NCBI GenBank assembly: GCA_012744445.1
Contig: JAAYBZ010000213.1
Coordinates: 1 to 38,505, forward strand
DNA length: 38,505 nt
Source of the DNA: Myxococcales bacterium
Lineage (GTDB): Bacteria; Myxococcota_A; Polyangia; Polyangiales; Houyiibacteriaceae
Reading direction: 5' to 3'
Notes under the pieces: model-generated
What the model was told of the DNA's origin: nothing
Databases searched by the model: none
What the model saw: only the letters and a program-made list of their open reading frames with translations
Part shown: in pieces, positions 30,116-37,235 of the stretch
How positions within the stretch are numbered: the stretch's first letter is position 1
Layout of the letters: each line of letters begins with the position of its first letter
Made by a program: the position numbers and the translations under genes

Positions 30116-30889
30116 TTACGCGGCCTCGAGCCCGTCGAGGAGCTCTCGTGCGAAATTCAGGTATCCCGACGAGCCGCGAGAGGAGGCATCGTACAGCACC
30201 ACGGGCTTGCCATACGAGGGGGCCTCGGCGAGGCGCACGTTCCGCGGGATGATCGTCTCGTAGACGTGGAAGTGGCGTCGCACCTCGTCGGCGACCTCGT
30301 TGGCGAGGTTGTTCCGCGGGTCGAACATGGTGAGGAGGACCCCGTGGATCGAGAGGCCGGGGTTGAGGGAGTGCTTCACGCGGTCGATGGTGTCGACGAG
30401 CTGGCTCAAGCCTTCGAGCGCGTAGTACTCGCACTGGAGGGGGACCACGACGAAGTCCGAGGCGACGAGCGCGTTGATGGTGAGCGTCCCGAGGGAAGGG
30501 GGGCAGTCGAGCACGATGAAGTCGTACCGATCTCGCACCTCCGCGATGGCCTGCTTGAGCTTCTGGGGCGCATCCGGCTCGTCGATGAGCTCGCGCTCGA
30601 TGGCCACGAGGTCGGGTGTGGCCGGCACGATGTCGAGCCCGGGGAGCTCGGTCGGGTGCGCGAGCTCGGTGACGCTCGCCTGCCCGAGGAGGAGTTGATA
30701 GCTGCCGCGGTCGACGGAACGGGGCGAGATGCCGAGCCCCGTGGTCGCGTTCGACTGCGGATCGAGATCGATCACGAGCACACGCTGCTCGGCGACGACG
30801 AGACTCGCGGACAGGTTGACCGCGGTCGTGGTTTTACCCACGCCACCCTTCTGGTTGGCAACGGCGACGACTCGACCCATTCGCGCCAT
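30116..30889 (-). CDS. parA: Chromosome partitioning ATPase ParA (Soj)
   Basis: A 257-aa deviant-Walker ATPase that positions ParB-parS complexes. The P-loop is KGGVGKTTT (14-22), with LVIDLDPQSNATTGLG as Walker A' and FIVLDCPPSLG as Walker B. Start 30889 gives MARMGRVV; the second ATG at 30880 gives the commoner MGRVVAVANQKGG start, so the true start may be either. Its order with parB is the usual chromosomal one, although the gidA/gidB neighbours typical of an origin region are not in this window. Confidence 0.96.
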   Translation of the reverse strand: MARMGRVVAVANQKGGVGKTTTAVNLSASLVVAEQRVLVIDLDPQSNATTGLGISPRSVDRGSYQLLLGQASVTELAHPTELPGLDIVPATPDLVAIERELIDEPDAPQKLKQAIAEVRDRYDFIVLDCPPSLGTLTINALVASDFVVVPLQCEYYALEGLSQLVDTIDRVKHSLNPGLSIHGVLLTMFDPRNNLANEVADEVRRHFHVYETIIPRNVRLAEAPSYGKPVVLYDASSRGSSGYLNFARELLDGLEAA

Positions 30890-30985
30890 CGTCTACCAGC
30901 GGAGCCGATCTCGATCAACGGCGAATCGCTCCTCGGGGCGGCGCGCACGGGGAAGCGAGGGCGCGACATCGTGTTTGCACATTTT

Positions 30986-31015
30986 TTGGCGTCCGTGATC
31001 GAGCCGGCGTAGGGT
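30986..31015 (+). promoter_or_regulatory. Possible promoter for the 60-aa acidic protein gene
   Basis: TTGGCG (30986-30991) and TAGGGT (31010-31015) are 18 nt apart in the 190-bp gap between divergent parA and the small gene. The T-run just before the -35 is one of few AT-rich spots here. The rest of the gap (30890-31079) holds no gene that I can support. Confidence 0.3.
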
Positions 31016-31079
31016 ATGCGCAGATGTAGGACGAAGTGGTTGACGAGAGCACTTTGTCCCAGCTCGTGAGGAGAAGCCG

Positions 31080-31262
31080 ATGTCGAACTTTGGACCCGCC
31101 TATGGATACCGCAATCTCGAGGAGTTCGAGCGCGAGGTGCTCCGCTCCGGCAAGAAGGCAGGCTGGTCTCTCGACGACCTCTACAGCGAGGCGAGCTTCA
31201 ACCCCGGCCGCGACGACTCCTTCGGCGGCGACGGCGACGAGCTCGACTTCGACTTCGGCTGA
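31080..31262 (+). CDS. Small acidic protein of unknown function (60 aa)
   Basis: ATG 31080 has a strong AGGAGA site about 6 nt upstream. The protein starts MSNFGPAYGYRNLEEFERE, has a basic patch RSGKKAGWSLDDLY, and ends in a Gly/Asp/Phe-rich acidic tail DELDFDFG. There are no cysteines, signal or membrane segment. The strong ribosome site, GC-rich codon use matching the neighbours, and the intrinsic terminator about 140 nt downstream support a real gene. I do not recognise the family. It stands alone between divergent parA and a structured 3' region that may be part of its transcript. Confidence 0.7.
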   Translation: MSNFGPAYGYRNLEEFEREVLRSGKKAGWSLDDLYSEASFNPGRDDSFGGDGDELDFDFG

Positions 31263-31278
31263 GGTTGCGCTGTCACAC

Positions 31279-31434
31279 CCCTGATCAAAACTTCAGGGAG
31301 CTACCGAACTTCCTCCCGGTAGCGCCCTAGGAAGCGGCGGGTCGCCCCCCAACGCTTCCATGGAGGCCGAGGGTCGCCCCCCAACGCCTCCAACCACCCG
31401 AGGCCTCACGGTTCGCCCCCGTGAGGTCTTTTTT
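31279..31434 (+). ncRNA. Structured 3' region: array of five stem-loops (candidate sRNA or 3' UTR element)
   Basis: Five consecutive inverted repeats run from just after the 60-aa gene to the terminator. They are: CCCTGA/TCAGGG (31279-31298); GCTACCG/CGGTAGC (31300-31323); GGAAGC/GCTTCC (31330-31359); GGAGGC/GCCTCC (31362-31391); and the terminator stem at 31404-31426. The third and fourth have loops of 18 nt that share GGGTCGCCCCCCAAC. Their stems differ by one base pair, with both sides changed (A-T to G-C), which indicates selection on pairing. I do not recognise a known RNA family. It could be a processed sRNA, a stabilising 3' UTR, or a protein-binding element. Confidence 0.55.
31404..31434 (+). 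terminator. Strong intrinsic terminator
   Basis: An 8-bp perfect stem, CCTCACGG (31404-31411) with CCGTGAGG (31419-31426), encloses a short loop and is followed by TCTTTTTT (31427-31434). It ends the transcript of the 60-aa gene and stem-loop array. Confidence 0.9.
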
Positions 31435-31440
31435 AATGCG

Positions 31441-31470
31441 AAAAGGCCGGGCGAAACCTCGCTCCGGCCT
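31441..31470 (-). terminator. Intrinsic terminator for the 74-aa membrane protein gene
   Basis: AGGCCGG (31444-31450) pairs with CCGGCCT (31464-31470). On the minus strand the stem is followed by TTTTCGC. It lies 22 nt past the stop of the minus-strand gene, back to back with the plus-strand terminator. Confidence 0.65.
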
Positions 31471-31492
31471 CTCGAGACGCGATGCGCGCCGT

Positions 31493-31717
31493 TCAGCGGT
31501 TGGGCGCGGTCGTGTCGAGGTAGTGGATGAGCGGGACCTCACCCTCGAAGGTGGGGCCGATCTTGCGCCAAGCCGCCGACCAGAGGATGAGGAGGGCAAT
31601 CCCGAGGGAGACCGCGCAGAGCGCGATGAGGCGCGGGCCGGTCCAGCGCGCGTCACGCTCCGCGACGAGCTTCGCCTCTTCCTCGGTCATCGGGACGTTG
31701 TTGTAGGTCTCCGGCAT
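31493..31717 (-). CDS. Small single-pass membrane protein (74 aa)
   Basis: ATG 31717 has AAGGTG about 5 nt upstream and a good promoter further up. A charged N-terminal helix (TEEEAKLVAERDARW, about residues 11-25) precedes one membrane segment (about 29-48, RLIALCAVSLGIALLILWSA) and a short C-terminal tail. No family is recognised. Promoter, ribosome site and terminator are all visible, so it appears to be an independent single-gene unit. Confidence 0.75.
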   Translation of the reverse strand: MPETYNNVPMTEEEAKLVAERDARWTGPRLIALCAVSLGIALLILWSAAWRKIGPTFEGEVPLIHYLDTTAPNR

Positions 31718-31778
31718 TTCGCACCTTCATGGGGCCCACGCGCTCTCGCCGTGGGGCTCAGCTCTTTCGACGCGTGCG

Positions 31779-31807
31779 TTGATAGGCTCAAAATGGGGAT
31801 GCGTCAA
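31779..31807 (-). promoter_or_regulatory. Sigma70-type promoter for the 74-aa membrane protein
   Basis: On the minus strand TTGACG (31807-31802) and TATCAA (31784-31779) are exactly 17 nt apart, a near-consensus arrangement. The -10 element is about 60 nt upstream of ATG 31717. A partial inverted repeat, CCCACG/CGTGGG, lies in the leader (about 31735-31755). Confidence 0.6.
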
Positions 31808-31835
31808 CGTCCGAGGTGACGTCTCGCGCCCTCGG

Positions 31836-32261
31836 TCAGGGCAAGAAGCGCGGCCTGAGCTCGCGCGGGACGAGCGGACAGGCGTCTTTGGGCTTGGGAA
31901 AGAGGCGATGACGGATCTTCGCCACGAAGATGTAGGCCCAGTCCCGGAGGAACCGGGGGACGATCCACCCGAGGATCCCGAGCACCTGGTAGATCCCGCC
32001 GAGCCGGATCATGGCGTGGAGGACGGCGTCCGATCGCACGAAGATCCGGTCGTCGGTCGTCTTGAGCACCAGCGAGTCGGGGATGTCCCCCCGCACCGCC
32101 TCGGGGATCTCGCGCTCGAACGTCTCGCCGAAGAGCGGCGCGTAGACGAAGCTCCGGCCTTCGCGATCGCGGCGGAGCAAGAACTGGACGGCGCGATGAC
32201 AGAGGCCACATCCGCCGTCGTAGAAGACGATCTCGTGCGTGCGGGAAGATCCGTCCGTCAT
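31836..32261 (-). CDS. DCC-family thiol-disulfide oxidoreductase-like protein (DUF393)
   Basis: A 141-aa protein of the DCC/DUF393 family, named for the DxxCxxC motif seen here as YDGGCGLC with C18 and C21. Downstream blocks LLRRDREGRSFVYAPLFGE, DSLVLKTTDDRIFVRSDAVL and a C-terminal VGILGW-like helix (GGIYQVLGILGWIVPRF) are typical. A thioredoxin-like redox role is presumed but few members have been tested. Several in-frame ATGs lie just upstream; 32261 is chosen because the family starts close to the motif. Confidence 0.88.
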   Translation of the reverse strand: MTDGSSRTHEIVFYDGGCGLCHRAVQFLLRRDREGRSFVYAPLFGETFEREIPEAVRGDIPDSLVLKTTDDRIFVRSDAVLHAMIRLGGIYQVLGILGWIVPRFLRDWAYIFVAKIRHRLFPKPKDACPLVPRELRPRFLP

Positions 32262-32329
32262 CCCGCCCATCATGCCGCGCCGTGATGCGCGCGTCGAACC
32301 GAGGACGGCCCCGTCCGCGGGCGCGGCCA

Positions 32330-32358
32330 TTGCGTGCGAGCCCATTAGAGAGTAGGTC
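32330..32358 (+). promoter_or_regulatory. Candidate promoter for map
   Basis: TTGCGT (32330-32335) and TAGGTC (32353-32358) are 17 nt apart. A start near 32365 would place the GAGGTGA ribosome site at the very 5' end of the mRNA, just ahead of TTG 32377. Confidence 0.35.
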
Positions 32359-32376
32359 CCCGCGCGAGGTGAAGCC

Positions 32377-33207
32377 TTGAGTGAGATCATGACCCCTTCG
32401 ATGATCGAACGGATGCGGGAGTCCTGCCGGATGGCCGCGGAGTGTCTCGTGGCCGTCGGCCGCATCATCGAGCCGGGCATCACGACGAACCACATCAACG
32501 AGTTCGTCCACCGATTCATCACGGACCGTTCGGCCTATCCCGCGCCGCTCAACTACAAGGGCTTCCCCAAGAGCGTCTGCACCTCGGTCAACGAGTGCGT
32601 TTGCCATGGCATCCCCTCGGATCGCGTGCTCCAGGACGGCGACATCGTGAACGTCGACGTGACCACGCTCTATCCGGCCAAGGGCGGCTACTACGGGGAC
32701 ACGAGCGTGACCTTCTACGTGGGCACGCCGAGCCCGGAGGCCATCCACGTCACCGAGACCGCGCGGCGCTGCCTCGAGGTGGGCATCGCCCAGGTCCGCC
32801 CCGGCGCGCGCATCGGGGACATCGGCGCGGCCATCCAGGAGCTCGCCGAGAAGGAGGGCTGCTCGGTGGTACGGGACTACGTCGGCCACGGCGTCGGCCG
32901 CGTCTTCCACACCGATCCGCAGGTGCCGCACTTCGGCCGCGCGGGCACGGGCAAGCGCCTCAAGCCCGGCATGGTCTTCACCATCGAGCCGATGATCAAC
33001 CTCGGCCGCTACGAGACCGAGCTCCAGGACGACGACTGGACCGTGCTCACGGCCGATCGCTCGCTCTCCGCCCAGTTCGAGCACACCGTGCTCGTGACGC
33101 ACGAGGGCGTCGAGGTGCTCACGCGGCGCGACGAGATCGTGCCGCGCAGCGAGGACGTGCCGTGGGCCAAGCTCGGCCCGCTCTCCACGCCCGCCGCCTT
33201 CCGCTGA
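32377..33207 (+). CDS. map: Methionine aminopeptidase, type I
   Basis: A 276-aa metalloprotease that removes the initiator methionine. The metal ligands are D94 (VNVDVT), D108 (YGDTSVTF), H171 (VGHGVGR), E204 (FTIEPM) and E235 (AQFEHTV), and the substrate histidine is H77 (CVCHGIP). TTG 32377 is preferred because GAGGTGA lies about 6 nt upstream; an alternative ATG at 32389 has no such site. It is divergent from the DCC gene and convergent with the phosphoesterase-Rieske gene. Confidence 0.95.
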   Translation: MSEIMTPSMIERMRESCRMAAECLVAVGRIIEPGITTNHINEFVHRFITDRSAYPAPLNYKGFPKSVCTSVNECVCHGIPSDRVLQDGDIVNVDVTTLYPAKGGYYGDTSVTFYVGTPSPEAIHVTETARRCLEVGIAQVRPGARIGDIGAAIQELAEKEGCSVVRDYVGHGVGRVFHTDPQVPHFGRAGTGKRLKPGMVFTIEPMINLGRYETELQDDDWTVLTADRSLSAQFEHTVLVTHEGVEVLTRRDEIVPRSEDVPWAKLGPLSTPAAFR

Positions 33208-33216
33208 TCGCGCGCC

Positions 33217-34236
33217 TCAGCCGACGAGGTGCAGGACGACCGATCCGCCTTCGACGCGGACGCGGATCGGCTCGAGCCAGGCGCCCGCGCACGGGCCTTC
33301 GACGCAATAGCCGTCGGAGACGCGGTAGCGCGCGCCGTGCGTGACGCAGGTGAGGTGATCGCCGTCGTCGAGGACGATGCGCTCCGTGCCGGCGTCGAGG
33401 GGGATGGGGAGGTGCCGGCAGCGGTTGCGGTAGGCGTGGACGTCGCCGTGCGCGTCGGCGACCACGATGGCCTGCTCAGGCGCGCCCTGCGCGTTCACGC
33501 CGATGTTCACGAGGATCGGCTGGCGCTCGGAGAGCGCCTCGGCCTCGCACACGGGGAGCTTCACGAGCGAGCTCCGCGCAGTGGGCACGCAGTGCATCGT
33601 GCGCGCGCGGACCGCGTGGAGCCTCCTCGAGGGGAGCTCGATGGCGGTGAGCTCGCCGCCGTAGACGCAGCCGCTGTCGAGGCCCACCGAGTTCTCGCGG
33701 AGCTGGAGCCCGCGGATGGCGTCGTGGCCGTAGAGCACGAGGGTCTTTTCGCGGTAGCGCGCGGCCCATGGCGCTCCGTCCTCCACCCGCGTCGAGGGCG
33801 TCCCGTCGGGCGCGATGCTGCGGATGTTCATCACGAGATCCGGCGGGTTCTCCGCGAGCGGCCGGCTCGGATCGAAGCCCGCGTGGACCACGAGCGCGTC
33901 GTGCTCGGGGAGCTCGAGCCAGAGGGGCATCGCGCGGAGATACGCGAGGTCTTCGGGCGAGAGGGCGGTCGCGAGGCGCTGGTGCTCGCTCCCCGGACGC
34001 TTCGGCGCGTCGGGGTTGTCGACGAAGTGGAGGACGCGGGCCTCGTGGTTGCCGCGCACCGTGACGGCGCCGAGCTCGCGCATGCGCCGGAGCACGCCGA
34101 GGCTGTCGGGGCCCTTGGCGACCAGGTCGCCCACGGAGATCAGGCGATCCCGCCCCGGGACGAACGAGATCCGTTCGAGGAGCGCGTCGAGCTCCTCGAG
34201 GCATCCGTGCACGTCTCCGACGATGAAGGTCCGCAC
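33217..34236 (-). CDS. PPP-family metallophosphoesterase fused to a Rieske [2Fe-2S] domain
   Basis: A 339-aa protein. Residues 1-205 are an ApaH/PrpE-like phosphoesterase with all metal motifs: GDVHG (7-11), GDLVAKG (36-42), GNHE (62-65), H118 in VVHAG and H171 in LYGHD. Residues about 215-339 form a Rieske ferredoxin-like domain with C273-R-H275 and C297-V-T-H300, the CxH...CxxH cluster motif. The frame is open without interruption through the junction (about 205-225). GTG 34236 starts 4 nt after the stop of the upstream gene; no strong ribosome site is visible, suggesting coupling. The phosphoesterase part may cleave Ap4A-like dinucleotides or phosphoproteins. Redox control by the Rieske cluster is inference. 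Confidence 0.85.
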   Translation of the reverse strand: MRTFIVGDVHGCLEELDALLERISFVPGRDRLISVGDLVAKGPDSLGVLRRMRELGAVTVRGNHEARVLHFVDNPDAPKRPGSEHQRLATALSPEDLAYLRAMPLWLELPEHDALVVHAGFDPSRPLAENPPDLVMNIRSIAPDGTPSTRVEDGAPWAARYREKTLVLYGHDAIRGLQLRENSVGLDSGCVYGGELTAIELPSRRLHAVRARTMHCVPTARSSLVKLPVCEAEALSERQPILVNIGVNAQGAPEQAIVVADAHGDVHAYRNRCRHLPIPLDAGTERIVLDDGDHLTCVTHGARYRVSDGYCVEGPCAGAWLEPIRVRVEGGSVVLHLVG

Positions 34237-34240
34237 CGTT

Positions 34241-35641
34241 TCAATGGGCCGCCGGCGAGGTGACCGGGGCCACCTGGAGGATGACCCGGACGGCGGCGAA
34301 AGGCACGCTCCCACCGATTCGGAGGGGGTTTCCCGAGGGGAGGCTCGCGAGGGCGCGCCCGACCTTGGCGACGAGCTCCGCGCCGAGCTCGGGCGCCGTG
34401 AGGGCCGAGAGGGCGAGCTGGATGCGCCCGGCGCCTCGGCCGATCTCGATGTGCTCGCCCACGATTTCGACCCAGGCGTCCTTGGCCGCATGCGCGAGCG
34501 CCGCGGCGCGGACCACGAGCTCGCCGGCGGCGCTGAGGCCTGCGAGGCCCGCGAGCTCGAGCCCCGCCGAGCGAATGCTCTCGAAGGCGCGGAGGAGGAG
34601 GTGGGCCTCGGCCGTATCCTCGGCGGCCACGGCGACCGTCCGCCCGCACCCCTTGGGCAGGGCCCGGACGAGCTCGGCCACGGCGCCGATGCGCGAGGCG
34701 AAGGAGGAGGGCAGGGGGATCTCGAGCCGCCGCCCGCAGGCGTCGGAGGAGACCGGCCGCACGGCGCCGCGCTCGAGCCCGTAGACCACCGTCGACTGCA
34801 CGACGAAGGCCTTCTCGGTGACGGTCACGAAGACGTCGGCCGTGCCTTGCCCGTCGAGGCGTCCCACGCCGGGCTCGGCGCGCGGCCGGAGCGGGAGGCG
34901 CGCGTCGACGAGCTTGGCCGCCAGGACCTCGATCTCGGGCTCGGCCGCGCGGGTGAAGGGATCGCCGAAGTCGGCCGCCATGTCGAGGCGCGCGGCGGCC
35001 ACCAGGCCCCGCTGGAAGGCCACGAGGGCGCGGCGAGAGCGCGGCGAGAGCGCGTGGAGCGTCTCCTCGCAGGGCCCGGGCTCGCAGGGATCACGGACGA
35101 GACGGGCCAGGGCCTCGACCGGCTCTTCGGCCTCGAGGGAGGCGGCCACGCTCGAGAGCCACTGGAAATCGATCCGGGGGCGGCCGTTGGCCTCGAGGTC
35201 GCGCTCCCGGGCCTGGGCGGCGAGGGCGGCGCGGATCTCCTCGGCGATGGGGCGGAACCGCCCGAACTCGAGCGCCTGGAGCTCGGCGTCGAGGTGCCCG
35301 CGGACGTCGGCCGGGGGCACCTCGAGCGCCTTGGCCACCTTGGCCGTGAGGTCGGAGAAGCCGGCCACGCCCGAGAGGAGCAGGAGGTCGGCGGCCGTGG
35401 TGGCGCGGAGGAAACGCGCCTCGTTCGTGTCGTGCGGGCCGAGGCGCGACCCCTCGGTCGCGAGCAGGCGGGTCAGCCGACGTATCGCCTCGAGCGCGTC
35501 GACCTCCTGGTATTCGCGCAGGAGCTCCCGCGCCTCGCGGATTTCGAGCGCAGGGACACGCTGAGCCACCGCCGCGAGCGGGACCACCAAGACGACCCAA
35601 CATGCGAGAAGCGCTACGAGACGCATCGAGAGAGCGACCAT
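34241..35641 (-). CDS. Exported protein of unknown function, upstream partner of the Rieske fusion
   Basis: A 466-aa protein starting at ATG 35641 (another ATG at 35626). Residues 6-26 form a signal peptide ending VPLAAVAQ, probably cut by signal peptidase I. The mature protein is Ala/Leu/Glu-rich, with helical segments in the first half (about 30-240). The second half has alternating strands, including RTVAVAAEDTAEAHLLLRAF, which faintly resembles ExbD/TolR periplasmic domains; I would not rely on this. It is co-directional and nearly contiguous with the phosphoesterase-Rieske gene. Confidence 0.75.
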   Translation of the reverse strand: MVALSMRLVALLACWVVLVVPLAAVAQRVPALEIREARELLREYQEVDALEAIRRLTRLLATEGSRLGPHDTNEARFLRATTAADLLLLSGVAGFSDLTAKVAKALEVPPADVRGHLDAELQALEFGRFRPIAEEIRAALAAQARERDLEANGRPRIDFQWLSSVAASLEAEEPVEALARLVRDPCEPGPCEETLHALSPRSRRALVAFQRGLVAAARLDMAADFGDPFTRAAEPEIEVLAAKLVDARLPLRPRAEPGVGRLDGQGTADVFVTVTEKAFVVQSTVVYGLERGAVRPVSSDACGRRLEIPLPSSFASRIGAVAELVRALPKGCGRTVAVAAEDTAEAHLLLRAFESIRSAGLELAGLAGLSAAGELVVRAAALAHAAKDAWVEIVGEHIEIGRGAGRIQLALSALTAPELGAELVAKVGRALASLPSGNPLRIGGSVPFAAVRVILQVAPVTSPAAH

Positions 35642-35671
35642 CGACCCCGGCTCAGCGTGTGAAAAAGGTTC

Positions 35672-35702
35672 GCGCTCCTCAAGGAAGAGCGCTCACTTTT
35701 TT
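35672..35702 (+). terminator. Terminator-like hairpin in the region upstream of bcp
   Basis: GCGCTC (35672-35677) pairs with GAGCGC (35687-35692) around a 9-nt loop, and a run of six T follows (35697-35702). It lies between divergent genes, where no plus-strand gene ends. It could attenuate a long bcp leader or end a short transcript antisense to the gene on the left. No other gene is seen in 35642-35800. Confidence 0.4.
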
Positions 35703-35800
35703 GTACGCGCGCGCGTCGCATTTTCGCGGGGCGATCCGTCACCGGGTACGATTTCGCGAATTCACGCTAAAAACCGCACTCGAGATCCAAGGAGACGCCC

Positions 35801-36274
35801 ATGTCCATCGCCCTCGGCAAGAAAGCTCCCGCCTTCGAGCTCCCCTCGAGTGAAGGGGGCACGATCTCACTGCGCGATCTGGCCGGTCGTTACGCGGTGA
35901 TTTTCTTCTACCCGAAGGACAACACCCCCGGGTGCACCCTCGAGGCGCAGGGCTTCCGCGACGCCAAGGAGCGCATCGAGGCGCTCGGCGCGCGCGTCCT
36001 GGGCGTGAGCAAGGACTCCCTCGCCTCCCACGCCAAATTCCGCGAGAAGCACGGGCTGAATTTTCCGCTGCTGAGCGATCCCGAGGGGACGATGATCGAG
36101 GCCTACGGGGCGTGGGGCGAGAAGGTGCTCTACGGGAAGCGGAGCATGGGGATCATCCGCTCGACCGTCATCCTCGATCCCAAAGGGAAGGTCGTCGCCC
36201 ATTTCCCCAAGGTGAAGGTGAAGGGGCACGTCGACGAGGTGATCGCCCGGCTCGAGGAGCTCGCGGCCGGCTGA
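35801..36274 (+). CDS. bcp: Peroxiredoxin, Bcp/PrxQ family, one-cysteine form
   Basis: A 157-aa thiol peroxidase; AAGGAG lies about 7 nt before ATG 35801. The peroxidatic cysteine is C45 in DNTPGCTLEAQGFRD. Classic Bcp has a resolving cysteine five residues later (CTxEAC), but here that position is Q50 and the protein has no other cysteine, so it must be recycled by an external thiol. The rest (VIFFYPKD, LLSDPEG, RSTVILDPKGKV) is typical. It would detoxify peroxides in the cytoplasm. Confidence 0.94.
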   Translation: MSIALGKKAPAFELPSSEGGTISLRDLAGRYAVIFFYPKDNTPGCTLEAQGFRDAKERIEALGARVLGVSKDSLASHAKFREKHGLNFPLLSDPEGTMIEAYGAWGEKVLYGKRSMGIIRSTVILDPKGKVVAHFPKVKVKGHVDEVIARLEELAAG

Positions 36275-36326
36275 GCCCCGGCGCCCTCGCGCCCGAAGGG
36301 CGCTCGTGGTACCAGTCCCCGTTCGA

Positions 36327-37235
36327 ATGGCCTCCGACGCACCGATCCCGATCGATCCGAACTTTCGGCTTCAATTGCCGAATTTCGAGGGGCCGCTCGA
36401 CCTGCTCCTGCACCTGGTGCAGACCCACTCGCTCGACATCCTGGATCTGCCCATCGCCTTCGTGACCGAGAAGTACGTCGAGTACCTCGGCATGATGCAG
36501 AAGCTCAACCTCGACGTGGCCGCCGAATACCTCGTCATGGCGGCCACGCTCGTGCACATCAAGAGCAAGCAGCTCCTCCCCAAGCCGCCGGTCGAGGCCG
36601 ACGACGAGGAGGAGGAAGAGGGCGATCCGCGGGAGGCGCTCATCCGGCGCCTCCTCGAGTACCAGAAATACAAGAACGCCGCCGAAGCGCTCGCGGCGCG
36701 CGGTCTCGCGGGGCGCGACGTCTTCACGCGCGGCTCGAAGACGCCGGTCGCCGAGGGCGAGCCGCCGCTCGCGCCCGTCTCCCTGTTCAAGCTCCTCGAC
36801 GCCTTCAAGGGGCTCGCGGAGCGGGTCGCCGGCACGCTCAGCCTCGAGGTCGACGCCGAGCGGATCACCATCCAAGAGCGGATGACGCAGATCCTCGACG
36901 TGCTCGAGGTGCGGAAGCGCCTCCGCTTCGAGGAGCTCTTCGAGGGCGCGTCGACCACCTACGAGCTCGTGGTGACCTTCCTCGCCATCCTCGAGATGGG
37001 CAAGATGCGGCTCCTCCACATCTATCAGGCCGAGCCGACGAGCCCGATCCACATCGAGCGGCAGGAGGGCGTGCCCGTGCCCTCCTTCGACGACGTCGAT
37101 CCCCTTGAAACTGCGGGCAATTCAGGGCAAGAGGGGCAGCCTGGGTCGAGCGCCGGGCCCGAGGAGCCCGACGCTGGGTCCGAGGAGCCCGAAGAGGCCG
37201 AAGAGCCCGCCGCCGACGAAGATTTCGAGTCATGA
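36327..37235 (+). CDS. scpA: Segregation and condensation protein A
   Basis: A 302-aa kleisin that joins SMC heads. The N-terminal [14 protein letters not shown] block and [18 protein letters not shown] are diagnostic, followed by [22 protein letters not shown] charged linker and a C-terminal winged helix (about residues 185-240) follow, then an acidic Glu/Pro-rich tail. ATG 36327 is preferred to an upstream GTG at 36306. The stop overlaps the scpB start (ATGA), a standard scpAB pair. Confidence 0.94.
   Translation: MASDAPIPIDPNFRLQLPNFEGPLDLLLHLVQTHSLDILDLPIAFVTEKYVEYLGMMQKLNLDVAAEYLVMAATLVHIKSKQLLPKPPVEADDEEEEEGDPREALIRRLLEYQKYKNAAEALAARGLAGRDVFTRGSKTPVAEGEPPLAPVSLFKLLDAFKGLAERVAGTLSLEVDAERITIQERMTQILDVLEVRKRLRFEELFEGASTTYELVVTFLAILEMGKMRLLHIYQAEPTSPIHIERQEGVPVPSFDDVDPLETAGNSGQEGQPGSSAGPEEPDAGSEEPEEAEEPAADEDFES

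Noticed and set aside
30890-31079. parS site for ParB
   Set aside because: I looked for a TGTTTCACGTGAAACA-like palindrome next to parAB and found none by eye; a whole-genome motif scan would decide.
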